64,000 bases of DNA, taken from assembly GCA_016713905.1 (NCBI GenBank), contig JADJOE010000002.1, positions 248,001 through 312,000 of the forward strand. The letters are read 5' to 3'. Positions within the stretch are counted from its first letter, which is position 1, and each line of letters starts with the position of its first letter. Shown one piece after another: positions 25,990 to 35,318 of this stretch. This DNA comes from Candidatus Vicinibacter proximus (GTDB taxonomy: Bacteria > Bacteroidota > Bacteroidia > Chitinophagales > Saprospiraceae). The notes under the pieces are model-generated. The model searched no databases, was not told the origin of the DNA, and saw only the letters and a list, made by a program, of their open reading frames with translations. The position numbers and the translations under genes are program-made.

Positions 25990-26868
25990 ATGTTGAAACC
26001 CTTTGATCTTGCAGGAGTACTTTTTTTGTACTTGTGCTTGCTTTCGTCAATTGGGTGTAAGAACAATAATCCTGAATCATCCACAGAAGGATCCACTAAT
26101 AATCTCCTGGCAAAATATAAAAACGAAAAACTTGAATTTACTGACATAGAACCTTTGCTTCCTGTCTTTCAATCTTCAGAAGACAGTGTTCAGTTCATAT
26201 CTGTTTTGGTGGAAAAGTGGATCAGAAATAAGGTTTATCTGGAAGAAGCCAAGATGAATTTTAAAAGCAACGAGGAAATTGATAAATTGGTTGAAGATTA
26301 TAGAAATTCTTTAATTCTTGATGCTTTTGAAGAGAATTTATTCAATCAAAAAATAGACAGCAGTATTTCAGATCAGGAGTATCTCAACTATTACAATCAA
26401 AAAAAAGCTGAATACAAATTAGAGAGTCCGATTTTGAGAATGATGTTTGTGAAAATTTTGAAACAAAATCTCGATCAGAAAATATTTAATCCACTTTGGG
26501 AAAAACCAGACGGTGCAAGGTTATTGCAGTTACAAAAATATTGCCAAAACAACGCGGAAGTAAGTTTGCTTCAAATGGATAAATGGAATAAATGGAATGA
26601 TATAAAAGAAATTATGCCCTCAAAGTTTGTCAATCTGAATACTTTACAAAGCGGACTAAATAGAGAATTCGCAGATTTTAAATACAATTATTTTTTAAAG
26701 ATTCGTGAATTGGTAAAACCCAACGAAACCCCACCTTTATCTTTTTTTAAAATTCAGGCTACCAAGTCTATTCTGCATGATCGCAAAGAAAAAATCATAG
26801 AACAAGCCAAATCAAAACTTTACGAAAGAGAACTAAAAAATAAGTCCATCCAGAATTTTGTAAAATAA
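25990..26868 (+). CDS. Lipoprotein of the prolyl-isomerase operon
   Basis: 292 residues. The signal peptide ends in a lipobox, SSIG then Cys23, followed by KNNN. The rest is helical and charged, with a SurA N-terminal-like chaperone pattern (EKWIRNKVYLEEAKMNF, then DQEYLNYYNQKKAEYKLE) but no parvulin core that I can see. It lies between two clear parvulin proteins, 5 bp after the first, and is best read as a non-catalytic partner chaperone anchored in the membrane. That role is inference from order and resemblance. Confidence 0.7.
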   Translation: MLKPFDLAGVLFLYLCLLSSIGCKNNNPESSTEGSTNNLLAKYKNEKLEFTDIEPLLPVFQSSEDSVQFISVLVEKWIRNKVYLEEAKMNFKSNEEIDKLVEDYRNSLILDAFEENLFNQKIDSSISDQEYLNYYNQKKAEYKLESPILRMMFVKILKQNLDQKIFNPLWEKPDGARLLQLQKYCQNNAEVSLLQMDKWNKWNDIKEIMPSKFVNLNTLQSGLNREFADFKYNYFLKIRELVKPNETPPLSFFKIQATKSILHDRKEKIIEQAKSKLYERELKNKSIQNFVK

Positions 26869-26925
26869 TTTAATCTGATCTCCTGCGTTATCCATAGGCC
26901 CCAGATACCTCAACAGCAAACAATT

Positions 26926-28290
26926 ATGAAAATTATAATATATCTGATTATCGTCTTTCTGAACATTTTTAGCATAACGCTTAATGCACAGAACAATTTA
27001 TATGTAGATCGTATCATTGCCAAAATAGGTGGAGAAATTATTCTTTATTCCGATCTCCAGGATCAAAAAGCTTATGTAAAGGAGAGGCAGGGAGCAGCTT
27101 TGAACGAAAGCGATGATTGTGCCATATTAGAGAATTTATTTCTTCAAAAATTTATGATTCATCAGGCTAAATTGGATAGTATCGAGGTGAGAGATGAAGA
27201 AGTTGAACAACAGTTGGATGCTAGAATTGACCAGATTCTGCAATACATGAACAACGATACTAAAAAGTTTGAAGAATACTACGGCCAAACTATTGCACAG
27301 GTACGAAATCGATTCCGAGAAGATCTGAAAAATCAATTGCTTACTGAAAGACTTCAAAATAAAGTGATAGGTAATGTGAGTGTAACTCCACAGGAAACCG
27401 ATGTGTTCTTTCGCAGGATTCCTAAAGACAGCCTTCCTTACTTCAGCTCTGAAGTAGAGATTTCCGAAATCCTCCACAAACCAAAACCAAATAGTGAAGC
27501 CATCAAAAATGCAAAAGAAAAACTAAATAAACTTTTAATCAGGATCAAAAACGGAGAAAGTTTTGAAAAACTTGCACAAACCTATTCCGATGATCAGGGT
27601 TCCGCAAAAGCAGGTGGTAGTCTTGGGTGGATGAAAAGAGGAAATCTTGTTCCTGAATATGAAGCCGTCGCATTTAATCTTGAAAAAGATTCCGTTTCAG
27701 GCATTGTAGAATCTGAATTTGGATACCACATCATTCAATTGCTCGGAAGAAGAGGAAATAATATCAATACTCGCCACATCCTGATTAAACCTGAAATCAC
27801 AGAGGAAGATTACAAAAAATCTGAAAAATTTCTGGATAGCATAAGAACTATAATCCTTAAGGACTCCATGCCATTCGAACTTGCGGTTAGACAATTTTCT
27901 GATAAAAAATCGGAAACTTACAACAACGGAGGTCAATTGATTAATCCTAAAACCGGAAATAACTATTTCGAAGTTGCTGATCTGGAACCAGATGTTTATT
28001 TTGCAATCGATGCACTTAAAGTTGGGGAGATTTCTAAACCTGTTGGCTCAAATGACCAGGAAGGAAAAAAGTATTTCAGGATCTTTAAATTACAATCCCG
28101 GACCAATCCCCACAAAGCAAGCCTGGAAGCCGATTATGCTAAAATCCAAACTGCTGCAAAAGAATTGAAAAAGAATGAACACTTTAAGAAATGGTTGGAC
28201 CAAAAGATTCCAAAAATATATGCTGAAGTGGATCCGGACCTAAAATCTAATTGTCCTAATTTACAATCTTGGGGAGGTGCCCATAACTAG
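26926..28290 (+). CDS. surA: SurA-like periplasmic chaperone/peptidyl-prolyl isomerase
   Basis: 454 residues, the size of SurA. Signal peptide at about residues 1-22 (ending LNAQ). The N-terminal SurA domain starts YVDRIIAKIGGEIILYSDL. Two parvulin domains follow: the first includes VEISEILHKPKP and YSDDQGSAKAGGSLGWM, the second NTRHILIKPEI and FSDKKSETYNNGGQL. A C-terminal helix (DYAKIQTAAKELKKNEHFKKWLDQKI) closes the core. It should chaperone unfolded beta-barrel proteins to the BAM machinery. It is third in the operon. Confidence 0.9.
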   Translation: MKIIIYLIIVFLNIFSITLNAQNNLYVDRIIAKIGGEIILYSDLQDQKAYVKERQGAALNESDDCAILENLFLQKFMIHQAKLDSIEVRDEEVEQQLDARIDQILQYMNNDTKKFEEYYGQTIAQVRNRFREDLKNQLLTERLQNKVIGNVSVTPQETDVFFRRIPKDSLPYFSSEVEISEILHKPKPNSEAIKNAKEKLNKLLIRIKNGESFEKLAQTYSDDQGSAKAGGSLGWMKRGNLVPEYEAVAFNLEKDSVSGIVESEFGYHIIQLLGRRGNNINTRHILIKPEITEEDYKKSEKFLDSIRTIILKDSMPFELAVRQFSDKKSETYNNGGQLINPKTGNNYFEVADLEPDVYFAIDALKVGEISKPVGSNDQEGKKYFRIFKLQSRTNPHKASLEADYAKIQTAAKELKKNEHFKKWLDQKIPKIYAEVDPDLKSNCPNLQSWGGAHN

Positions 28291-28429
28291 TTTTTTTCAA
28301 CATATTGGAAACAGGACCTAGGGATTGCCTGTGATATAAATCTTTAAAGCATTTTTGTTTGGATGCAAATTACCTTTATGGGTTTACTGCTATTAGAAGA
28401 ATTCTAATTTTCTATTCTTCAAAATGGAC

Positions 28430-28472
28430 AAAAAAAAAGAGATCGGTTCATACCCCCCAGCGAACCGACCTC
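28430..28472 (-). terminator. Strong orphan intrinsic terminator on the minus strand
   Basis: An 11-bp stem with one G-U (28462-28472 with 28439-28449), a 12-nt loop containing GGGGGG, then nine Ts on the minus strand (A run 28430-28438). No minus-strand protein gene lies upstream for over 6 kb, so it must end an unannotated transcript or be coincidental. Confidence 0.75.
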
Positions 28473-28560
28473 AGAAATTGTTGTATCTAATTTCTTGGAT
28501 ACTTACCGGATTTCTCCGACAATTATTCTATTGCAGAAACCTTGCCAATTTTTTAAAAAA
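28430..28560 (-). ncRNA. Candidate small RNA ending at the orphan terminator
   Basis: Upstream of the minus-strand terminator are two more perfect hairpins: AGAAATT/AATTTCT (28473-28495, 9-nt loop) and CGGA-GAAA-TCCG, a GNRA-type tetraloop, near 28508-28519. Three hairpins in a row followed by a T run are typical of a bacterial small RNA. The 5' end is not defined and no consensus promoter is seen. The whole gap 28291-28721 has no credible protein gene. A 6S-like RNA is one option, but I see nothing that proves it. Confidence 0.45.
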
Positions 28561-28721
28561 TTTAATTTTTTTTAATATTTATCGAGAATTAATTTAAATC
28601 ATATTGTAAATTCTTGAATTACAACAAATTATGAAACCTTACTAATTTATATTAATTTGCATTGCATGTCTATCTCGGTTTAAAAATCTTATCCAGACTC
28701 TATATTACATATATAAACTAA

Positions 28722-31100
28722 ATGGTTAGAGAACAATTGCGCCTCAACTGTTCCGTTATGCTTACATCTCTGCTTATGAAATGCATAAAAACTGCCACCA
28801 GGTCTCGAATGATCTTGATACAAAGCCTGCTGGTTTTTATATTCTTAGCCATAATTAATCCCCTTTTAATTGCTCAGTCCAATGAAGGAACGGAATTTTG
28901 GTTCAGCTTTCTGGAACACAGAGACAGGGGAAATGCCAGGTTGTGCATGATTAGTTCAAAACATAATACTTCTGGAACAATAAGTATGGATGCCATTGGA
29001 TGGTCAGTCAACTTTAATTTACCAGCGAATACCATCATCACCATATCTATCCCTCCCGAAGCAGAAAACTTTGGATCTGAAATTAAAGCCAGCAAAGGGG
29101 TAAACGTCATAACACAATTGCCGAGTTCGGTTTATATACACCAGTTTCATGAATTTCGCTCCGATGCAGCGCTCGTATTGCCCATAAGCTCTTTGGGTAG
29201 TGAATATTATGCCATGACCTACTCAGGATATGAAAACAATGATGACCATTATCCCTCAGAATTTGTCCTTGTTGCCACCCAGGACCAAACCATGATAGAT
29301 TTGGAGTTTTCAGCCGATACCCGTGGTGGTCAAAAAAAATTCAGTACACAGCAGATAACGCTTGATAAAGGAGAAACGTATCAAGTACAAGCTGCTAAAG
29401 TAACGGATGACTTAAGCGGGACTTATTTAAGGGGAAATAAAAATTTCGCCGTGTTTAGTGGCAACAGATGGACTCAAATTCCTACAGGATGCGGAAATAG
29501 GGATAATACTTTGGAGCAAATGTATCCCATTGAAACCTGGGGTAAAGAATTTATCGCCGTTCCTTCAAAATTTGTCAACTATGATTTGTTTAGAGTTTTG
29601 GCAGCAGAGGACTTTACAGAAGTGGTGATTCACACTTATAATCCATCCTCGCAACAAACCATAACGTTGAATAAAGGACAATGGCGTGAATTCAGGTTAA
29701 GCCAAAAATCCGCTTACATTAAGAGCAATCATCCGGTAATGTTGGCTCAGTTTCTAGTAGGTGGCAATTGCAATGGATTGAATGGACTCGGTGACCCTTC
29801 TATGGTTTTGCTCAACAGCATTGAACAATACAGAGATACCGTGACCTTATTTAATTCACCTTATGAAAATATCATCAACAACTTTATAAACATCATCATA
29901 CAATCTCGAGACAGCTCAAAACTGACGGTTGATGGGAAAACATTGAACCAATGGGGAGCTAATCTAACTACAGTGGGCGACTCCAATCAGTTTGCTTTCG
30001 TTCAATTAGAGGTAAAAGATGGACCACACACACTTATTTCACAAGGATGTGGTCTCATTGCGGTAGCCTATGGTTATGGTCAAGCTGAATCCTATGCCTA
30101 TGGAGGTGGGGCTAATTTTTTTAAAATTAATCAAATTCCCATTCCTGATGGTTCCTGTCTCAACGACAGTCTTTTGATGAAGTCCGGACTTCCTCCTTCC
30201 AGATTTACAGTCTCCTGGGATTTAGGGGATGGAACACGTTCAAATCTTCACGAATTTAAACATCGTTTCAAGGCATTGGGAAATTATACGGTTCAGTTAT
30301 TTGTCCATGATTTATGCAGAAATACATTCGATACTCTGGATAAAAAGATACTCGTAACGCTTAGACAAGGCTTAACAGCTTATCCGGATACAACAGTTTG
30401 TATTGGTTCGGAAATTACTCTTCATGCTGTTGACCGGGATGAGAGCAGCTATCTATGGACAGGCCCCAATGGGTTTAACTCAGACCTACAAGATCCAAGA
30501 TTGACCATTACAGATGTTCTGCAGTCAGGAACTTATACCGTAATGAGTGATTATTATGGCTGCGCAAGCTTTCCTAAAAACCTGTCTGTTATAGTTCATG
30601 AAAATCCAAAGCCCGATTTAGGAAAAGATCTGTATTTCTGCCCAGAAAGGGAAAGTGTCATTTTGAAAACATCTTATTCTTCCGGATTGGTTTGGCAGGA
30701 TGGATCAATGAATCCGGAATTTATTGCAGACAAGGCAGGTCTGTACAGCATCCAGGTCACGAACGAATATTATTGTATTGGAACAGATTCGATCCTCCTG
30801 GAAGAGCGTTGTCCCGCAGAATATTTCTTTCCGAATATTTTTTCACCAAATGGTGATGGAATAAATGATTTCTTTTTACCAAAAACTACTTATTTAAATA
30901 GTTACAAACTTCAAATCTTCAGTAGATGGGGAGAGTTACTTTTCCAATCTGAAGATCCAAACACAGGCTGGGACGGCACAGCAAATGGTCAGGTTATGGT
31001 ACCTGGAGTTTATGTTTATGTTTTTTCCTACACAGGTTATGATGATCGATATCAAACCCTTCATAAAACGGTTTCCGGAGATCTTACGCTGATCCGTTAA
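28722..31100 (+). CDS. IgGFc-binding-like protein with T9SS type B (gliding-motility) C-terminal domain
   Basis: 792 residues from ATG 28722. A shorter start at ATG 28809 gives a cleaner signal peptide (MILIQSLLVFIFL, ending IAQ) and may be the true one. The mature protein begins NEGTEFWFSFLEH, the IgGFc_binding N-terminal domain, with PSSVYIHQ, PISSLGSEYY and SGNRWTQIPTG stretches. A PKD domain follows (SWDLGDGT..HRFKALGNYTVQL), then an Ig-like domain. The C-terminal 95 residues are a type B sorting domain (FFPNIFSPNGDGINDFF, FSRWGELLFQS, GWDGTANGQ, GVYVYVF). It should be exported by T9SS and held at the surface or released. It may bind protein or glycan ligands. Confidence 0.85.
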   Translation: MVREQLRLNCSVMLTSLLMKCIKTATRSRMILIQSLLVFIFLAIINPLLIAQSNEGTEFWFSFLEHRDRGNARLCMISSKHNTSGTISMDAIGWSVNFNLPANTIITISIPPEAENFGSEIKASKGVNVITQLPSSVYIHQFHEFRSDAALVLPISSLGSEYYAMTYSGYENNDDHYPSEFVLVATQDQTMIDLEFSADTRGGQKKFSTQQITLDKGETYQVQAAKVTDDLSGTYLRGNKNFAVFSGNRWTQIPTGCGNRDNTLEQMYPIETWGKEFIAVPSKFVNYDLFRVLAAEDFTEVVIHTYNPSSQQTITLNKGQWREFRLSQKSAYIKSNHPVMLAQFLVGGNCNGLNGLGDPSMVLLNSIEQYRDTVTLFNSPYENIINNFINIIIQSRDSSKLTVDGKTLNQWGANLTTVGDSNQFAFVQLEVKDGPHTLISQGCGLIAVAYGYGQAESYAYGGGANFFKINQIPIPDGSCLNDSLLMKSGLPPSRFTVSWDLGDGTRSNLHEFKHRFKALGNYTVQLFVHDLCRNTFDTLDKKILVTLRQGLTAYPDTTVCIGSEITLHAVDRDESSYLWTGPNGFNSDLQDPRLTITDVLQSGTYTVMSDYYGCASFPKNLSVIVHENPKPDLGKDLYFCPERESVILKTSYSSGLVWQDGSMNPEFIADKAGLYSIQVTNEYYCIGTDSILLEERCPAEYFFPNIFSPNGDGINDFFLPKTTYLNSYKLQIFSRWGELLFQSEDPNTGWDGTANGQVMVPGVYVYVFSYTGYDDRYQTLHKTVSGDLTLIR

Positions 31101-31317
31101 CTGAGATCGTATCATTTAAGTTCTGACTCGGAAAATCAGGAAAGATCGTTTTCATCTTTGAACAGTGCCTTAAATATGCATTTTCCGGAATTCCATTAAT
31201 CTAATAATAATTTATACATATTATAGAATTATAAATATGTTTTTATCAGACATGGATAATATAAACCTGGGTGTCCAATCTAATTTTGATTCATTAATCA
31301 CATAAAAATTATGATCC

Positions 31318-32424
31318 ATGAAATCAAAATTAAATTTCACTATCCTTTTGTTGTTTGCATCAGGTTTAATTTCCTCTCTAAGATCTGCTGAAGTTATGCC
31401 GGGAATACTTATTGCCGGAATAGAAATTAAAGGTTTTCCAAATGACTCCAATCAATTAGTCAATATCTGTATGTATGAATTGAAAAAATTAAACATCTAT
31501 GATGTACTTAACCAAAAAGATGTAGAGTTTTCAGCGAAAGAAAATAACATTGATCTTACCAATTGTATGAGCAAACAATGCATGACCCAAATTGGAAAAG
31601 CCCTTGGTGTAGAAAAAGTGATCGGAGGCAGCATTGAACAATTTGGTGAAAAAATATATATCTCATTTCGTTTGCTGAATGTCCCCGGAGGAAATATGGA
31701 GAAAACATATAGCCAGGAATTTATGGCCTTTCCAGATCGTATTCCGTTGATGATTGAGATTACGCTAAGAAAAATGCATGGACTGGAAGTGGATGAGGCA
31801 AATCTGAAAACACTAACTTCAATCCAAAGTCTCGAAAGCACTTTAAACAATCCAAAGATCACCCGGCTTAATTTGAGTGGTCCCCGATTTGGATTTGGAT
31901 TCATTGCAGGTCCGGACGCAAAAGATTTCCGCAGACCTGAAAAAGAAGGTGGCTGGGGAAGTTCACCGATCCTCTCCCATTTTGGCTATCAGTTTGAGAT
32001 TTCTTACTTGAACCAAGGTAATATTCAGGGGCTATTTGAATTTCTTCCTTTGGTCTCCGGTGTTGAATATGGCTCCTTCATACCCAGTTTTACCTTCCTT
32101 CATGGAATCCGGTCAAATAAAACAGGTTTGGAATTTACCATTGGACCTACATTCAATACAACAAGAAGAACGGAGGGAGTTTACCTTGATGAAGGATGGA
32201 CCTCCGTCAAAAAACCTAAAAGGCCTTTAACTATGGAGGAACTTAGTAACTCCAGAGAATCCCTTACACAAAGCGGTATTACCAAGATTGAAGGCGGATT
32301 AGCCATTGGTTTTGGAAAATCCTTTAGAAGTGGTCACGTTAACTTCCCAGTAAATGCCTATGTAGTTCTTAGAAAAGATAGTCCAAGATTCGGACTCTCT
32401 ATTGGATTCAATACAAAAAAGTAG
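31318..32424 (+). CDS. Outer-membrane-associated protein with CsgG/TolB-like N-terminal domain
   Basis: 368 residues. Signal peptide at about residues 1-24. Residues 28-135 resemble the CsgG/LpoB/TolB-N fold: an ILIAGIEIKG strand, helical ELKKLNIYDVL, and ALGVEKVIGGSIEQFGEKIYISFRLLNV, where such proteins build 'score and compare' modules. The C-terminal 180 residues alternate in a beta-barrel-like pattern with aromatic ends (FGYQFEISYL, GLEFTIGPTFN, RFGLSIGFNT). Probably a periplasm/outer-membrane protein; substrate unknown. It is followed by a strong terminator. The 217-bp gap upstream has no further feature. Confidence 0.6.
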   Translation: MKSKLNFTILLLFASGLISSLRSAEVMPGILIAGIEIKGFPNDSNQLVNICMYELKKLNIYDVLNQKDVEFSAKENNIDLTNCMSKQCMTQIGKALGVEKVIGGSIEQFGEKIYISFRLLNVPGGNMEKTYSQEFMAFPDRIPLMIEITLRKMHGLEVDEANLKTLTSIQSLESTLNNPKITRLNLSGPRFGFGFIAGPDAKDFRRPEKEGGWGSSPILSHFGYQFEISYLNQGNIQGLFEFLPLVSGVEYGSFIPSFTFLHGIRSNKTGLEFTIGPTFNTTRRTEGVYLDEGWTSVKKPKRPLTMEELSNSRESLTQSGITKIEGGLAIGFGKSFRSGHVNFPVNAYVVLRKDSPRFGLSIGFNTKK

Positions 32425-32452
32425 CATAAATCACAACATGAGAACACCCTTT

Positions 32453-32488
32453 AGAAAGGCCCGAAAATATTTTCGGGCCTTTCTAATT
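32453..32488 (+). terminator. Terminator after the CsgG-like gene
   Basis: A 16-bp perfect palindrome (32453-32468 with 32469-32484) containing GGCCCGAAAA, followed by AATTTT. It should also work in reverse. Confidence 0.8.
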
Positions 32489-32511
32489 TTACAAATAGCC
32501 TCTGACTTTCT

Positions 32512-32519
32512 TAACTTTG
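32512..32519 (+). promoter_or_regulatory. Promoter -7 box of the subtilisin gene
   Basis: TAACTTTG, 15 nt before the ATG at 32535. No clear -33 element. It overlaps the alternative TTG start (32517), which is therefore unlikely. Confidence 0.45.
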
Positions 32520-32534
32520 CAAAAATTTTGGTCC

Positions 32535-34256
32535 ATGCGTTTTCAAATGTTTGTTTTTGCAGTGTTGTTCAGTATGGTTTCTTACGGACAATCGGCTTAC
32601 GTTCATCCTACCATTTACGATAAATTAAAACAGCGGACGGAAGTTGATGTGATTGTACTTTTAAAGGAAAAGGCTGACTTTCCGCTTTACAGGGAAAATT
32701 GGTCAAAGGAAGAAAAATCCACCTATGTGTTTCAACAACTGTCAACCCTTGCGGCCAAAAGCCAAAAATCTCTTTGTGACCATTTTAATAAATTAGGTCT
32801 TGAACACCAATCTTTTTGGATAGTCAATGCCATTAGAGTTAAAATTAATCAAAGCCTTTTACAAGAGATTGCCTCAAATCCAAACGTCAAAGCCATATTT
32901 TTTGATGAGCCTTTTTCCAATAATTTAGGACAGGACCTGAGTTTTAATAAAATGCAGCAAAGGGCTCCGGAAATCACTTGGGGGTTGACCAGGATTGGGG
33001 CAGATAAGGTTTGGCAAATGGGATTTGAGGGACAAGGCGTAACACTCGCTGGAGAAGACACCGGATACAAATGGGATCTGGAAGGCATAAAAGAGAAATA
33101 TAGAGGATGGAATGGAACTTCCGTGGACCATAACTACAATTGGCATGATGGCATTCACACCATCAGCGTTTTGAGCGCGGACAGCCTCAACCCTTGTGGA
33201 CTAAGTCTTAAAGAACCTTGTGATGACAATGGCCATGGCACTCATACTGCCGGCACCATGGTAGGAAGTACTACGGACAATTTGTATGGGGTTGCCCCTA
33301 AAGCTAAATGGATAGGATGCAGAAATATGGAACGAGGTAATGGAGCGCCATCCACTTACATTGAATGTTTTCAATTTTTTCTTGCGCCTACGGATCTGGA
33401 TGGAAAAAATCCTAAACCAGAACTTGCTCCTCATGCAATTAACAACAGTTGGTATTGCAGTCAGTCAGAAGGCTGTAATGCTTCCAATTATGTGTACATG
33501 GAGGAAGTCATCAACAATCTGAAAAAGGCCGGAATTGTGGTAGTGGTTTCTGCCGGAAATGATGGTGTAGGTTGTGGTACAATCAGCAATCCTCCTGCTA
33601 TGTTCGAAAACAGTTTTACGGTAGGTTCTTTTGCATCAAATGATACCATCAGTGGTTTTAGCAGCGCAGGACCGGTCCGAATCGACAGCAGTGGCAGAAT
33701 AAAGCCAAATGTTGTTGCCCCAGGCTCTTATGTTATTTCCAGAACCCTGTCCGGAGAATTACAAGGGTGGTTTGGCACAAGTATGGCCGGACCTCACGTG
33801 GCCGGATTGGTTGCATTGATCATAAGTGCGCATCCGGCTCTGGCAGGACAAGTTGAAAAAATTGAAACCATCATTGAGTTAAGTGCACGTCCGGATGATG
33901 CAATCATTGATTGCGAAGGATTGGTTAATTCTGCTCGCCCAAATCATGTATATGGCTATGGTAAAATTCAGGCAGATGCTGCTGTCAAAATGGCACTTCT
34001 TTTAAAAATCGAAGAAGAGCAAAGAATGCTAACCGGTTTTACTATAAGCCCTAACCCGGCATCAGATTTGATTAAATTAGAGTTCATGGATGACGAATAT
34101 CGCACCATTCAGGTTTATGACTTGCTTGGCCACCTGTTAATCGAAAAAATAATCACCCAGAAAATCAGTCTTGTTTCCATATCAGATCTACCTAAAGGAA
34201 TTTGTGTATTTAAAGTAAAAGAAAGCGGACTTTCCCGATTGTTTTTGAAAATCTGA
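32535..34256 (+). CDS. Secreted subtilisin-like serine protease (S8) with T9SS type A domain
   Basis: 573 residues from ATG 32535. Signal peptide at about residues 1-18 (ending SYGQ). An inhibitor I9-like propeptide lies at about residues 25-125. The catalytic triad is complete: Asp in LAGEDTGYKWDL, His in DDNGHGTHTAGTMVG, Ser in GTSMAGPHVAGLVAL; the oxyanion Asn is in NNSWY or the nearby AGNDG. The C-terminal 75 residues carry a type A sorting signal (FTISPNPASDLIKLEF, IQVYDLLGHLL). It is probably a surface or secreted protease for nutrient acquisition or processing. The trhO gene starts 7 bp later and may be co-transcribed. Confidence 0.92.
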   Translation: MRFQMFVFAVLFSMVSYGQSAYVHPTIYDKLKQRTEVDVIVLLKEKADFPLYRENWSKEEKSTYVFQQLSTLAAKSQKSLCDHFNKLGLEHQSFWIVNAIRVKINQSLLQEIASNPNVKAIFFDEPFSNNLGQDLSFNKMQQRAPEITWGLTRIGADKVWQMGFEGQGVTLAGEDTGYKWDLEGIKEKYRGWNGTSVDHNYNWHDGIHTISVLSADSLNPCGLSLKEPCDDNGHGTHTAGTMVGSTTDNLYGVAPKAKWIGCRNMERGNGAPSTYIECFQFFLAPTDLDGKNPKPELAPHAINNSWYCSQSEGCNASNYVYMEEVINNLKKAGIVVVVSAGNDGVGCGTISNPPAMFENSFTVGSFASNDTISGFSSAGPVRIDSSGRIKPNVVAPGSYVISRTLSGELQGWFGTSMAGPHVAGLVALIISAHPALAGQVEKIETIIELSARPDDAIIDCEGLVNSARPNHVYGYGKIQADAAVKMALLLKIEEEQRMLTGFTISPNPASDLIKLEFMDDEYRTIQVYDLLGHLLIEKIITQKISLVSISDLPKGICVFKVKESGLSRLFLKI

Positions 34257-34263
34257 TGATTAA

Positions 34264-35313
34264 ATGGCCATCCAACTACATAACAAGGTCAATAGAGAAA
34301 TCCTGATAAAAAAAATGAAGGAAAGTAGTGTCCAGAGAACTACAATTTCTTTTTATAACTACGTAAAAATTGCGAATCCAGAACTATTCAGAGATCACTT
34401 GTATTTGATTTTTGATAAATTAAATGTACTGGGAAGAATCTATATTGCGCATGAAGGTATCAACGCACAGATTTCTGTACCCAATGAATTTCTGGATCAA
34501 TTTAAATCTGAAATATCAGAAATCACTTTTCTGAAAGACATCCGCTTGAATTATGCAATCGATGATGATGGAAAAAGTTTTTTCAAGCTTAAAATAAAAG
34601 TTCGTCCTAAAATCGTTGCCGATGGTTTAGATGATACTCGTTTTGATGTGACAGATTCTGGAATACATTTGGATGCAGAAGAATTTAATAAATTAACCGA
34701 TAAAGAAGATGTGATAGTGGTAGATATGCGAAATCACTATGAAAGTGAGGTCGGCAAATTTGAAAACGCAATTACCCCGGATGTAGTGACTTTTAGAGAA
34801 TCTTTGCCCATTGTTGCAGATTTATTGGCAGAAAAAAAAGACCATCCTGTGATCATGTATTGTACAGGAGGGATCCGTTGTGAAAAAGCTTCCGCATATA
34901 TGAAGTACAGGGGATTCAAAGATGTTTACCAACTGAATGGAGGTATCATTGAGTATGCCCGACAGGTTAAAGAAAAAGGACTTAAAAATAAATTCATCGG
35001 CAAGAACTTTGTTTTCGATGAAAGGTTAGGGGAAAGAATATCCGAACAGGTGATCAGTAAATGTCACCAATGCGGAGCAATCTGTGACAGTCACACAAAT
35101 TGTCTTAACGATCAATGCCACATACTCTTTATCCAATGCCCAACCTGCTCGGAAAAGTATCATCAATGTTGCAGTCAGCGATGTGCCGATTTTCTTTTAC
35201 TTCCGGAAGAATTAAAAAATGAACTGGCCGGAAAATTAGAGTTTAATGGCTCTGCCTTTTCCAAAGGTCGCTACAAAGCCTTGGGAAAAGATGAACACCT
35301 CGATTTAACATAA
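34264..35313 (+). CDS. trhO: tRNA uridine(34) hydroxylase, rhodanese-like
   Basis: 349 residues. It has the N-terminal acylphosphatase-like domain (about residues 22-110), the rhodanese domain with active-site Cys in VIMYCTGGIRCEKA, and the C-terminal Cys-rich zinc-like region (CHQCGAICDSHTNC, CPTCSEKYHQCCSQRC). TrhO (YceA) hydroxylates U34 of some tRNAs using oxygen, on the way to cmo5U/mo5U. Cytoplasmic. It begins 7 bp after the protease stop. It converges on htpG with 5 bp between stops. Confidence 0.93.
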   Translation: MAIQLHNKVNREILIKKMKESSVQRTTISFYNYVKIANPELFRDHLYLIFDKLNVLGRIYIAHEGINAQISVPNEFLDQFKSEISEITFLKDIRLNYAIDDDGKSFFKLKIKVRPKIVADGLDDTRFDVTDSGIHLDAEEFNKLTDKEDVIVVDMRNHYESEVGKFENAITPDVVTFRESLPIVADLLAEKKDHPVIMYCTGGIRCEKASAYMKYRGFKDVYQLNGGIIEYARQVKEKGLKNKFIGKNFVFDERLGERISEQVISKCHQCGAICDSHTNCLNDQCHILFIQCPTCSEKYHQCCSQRCADFLLLPEELKNELAGKLEFNGSAFSKGRYKALGKDEHLDLT

Positions 35314-35318
35314 TCTGT

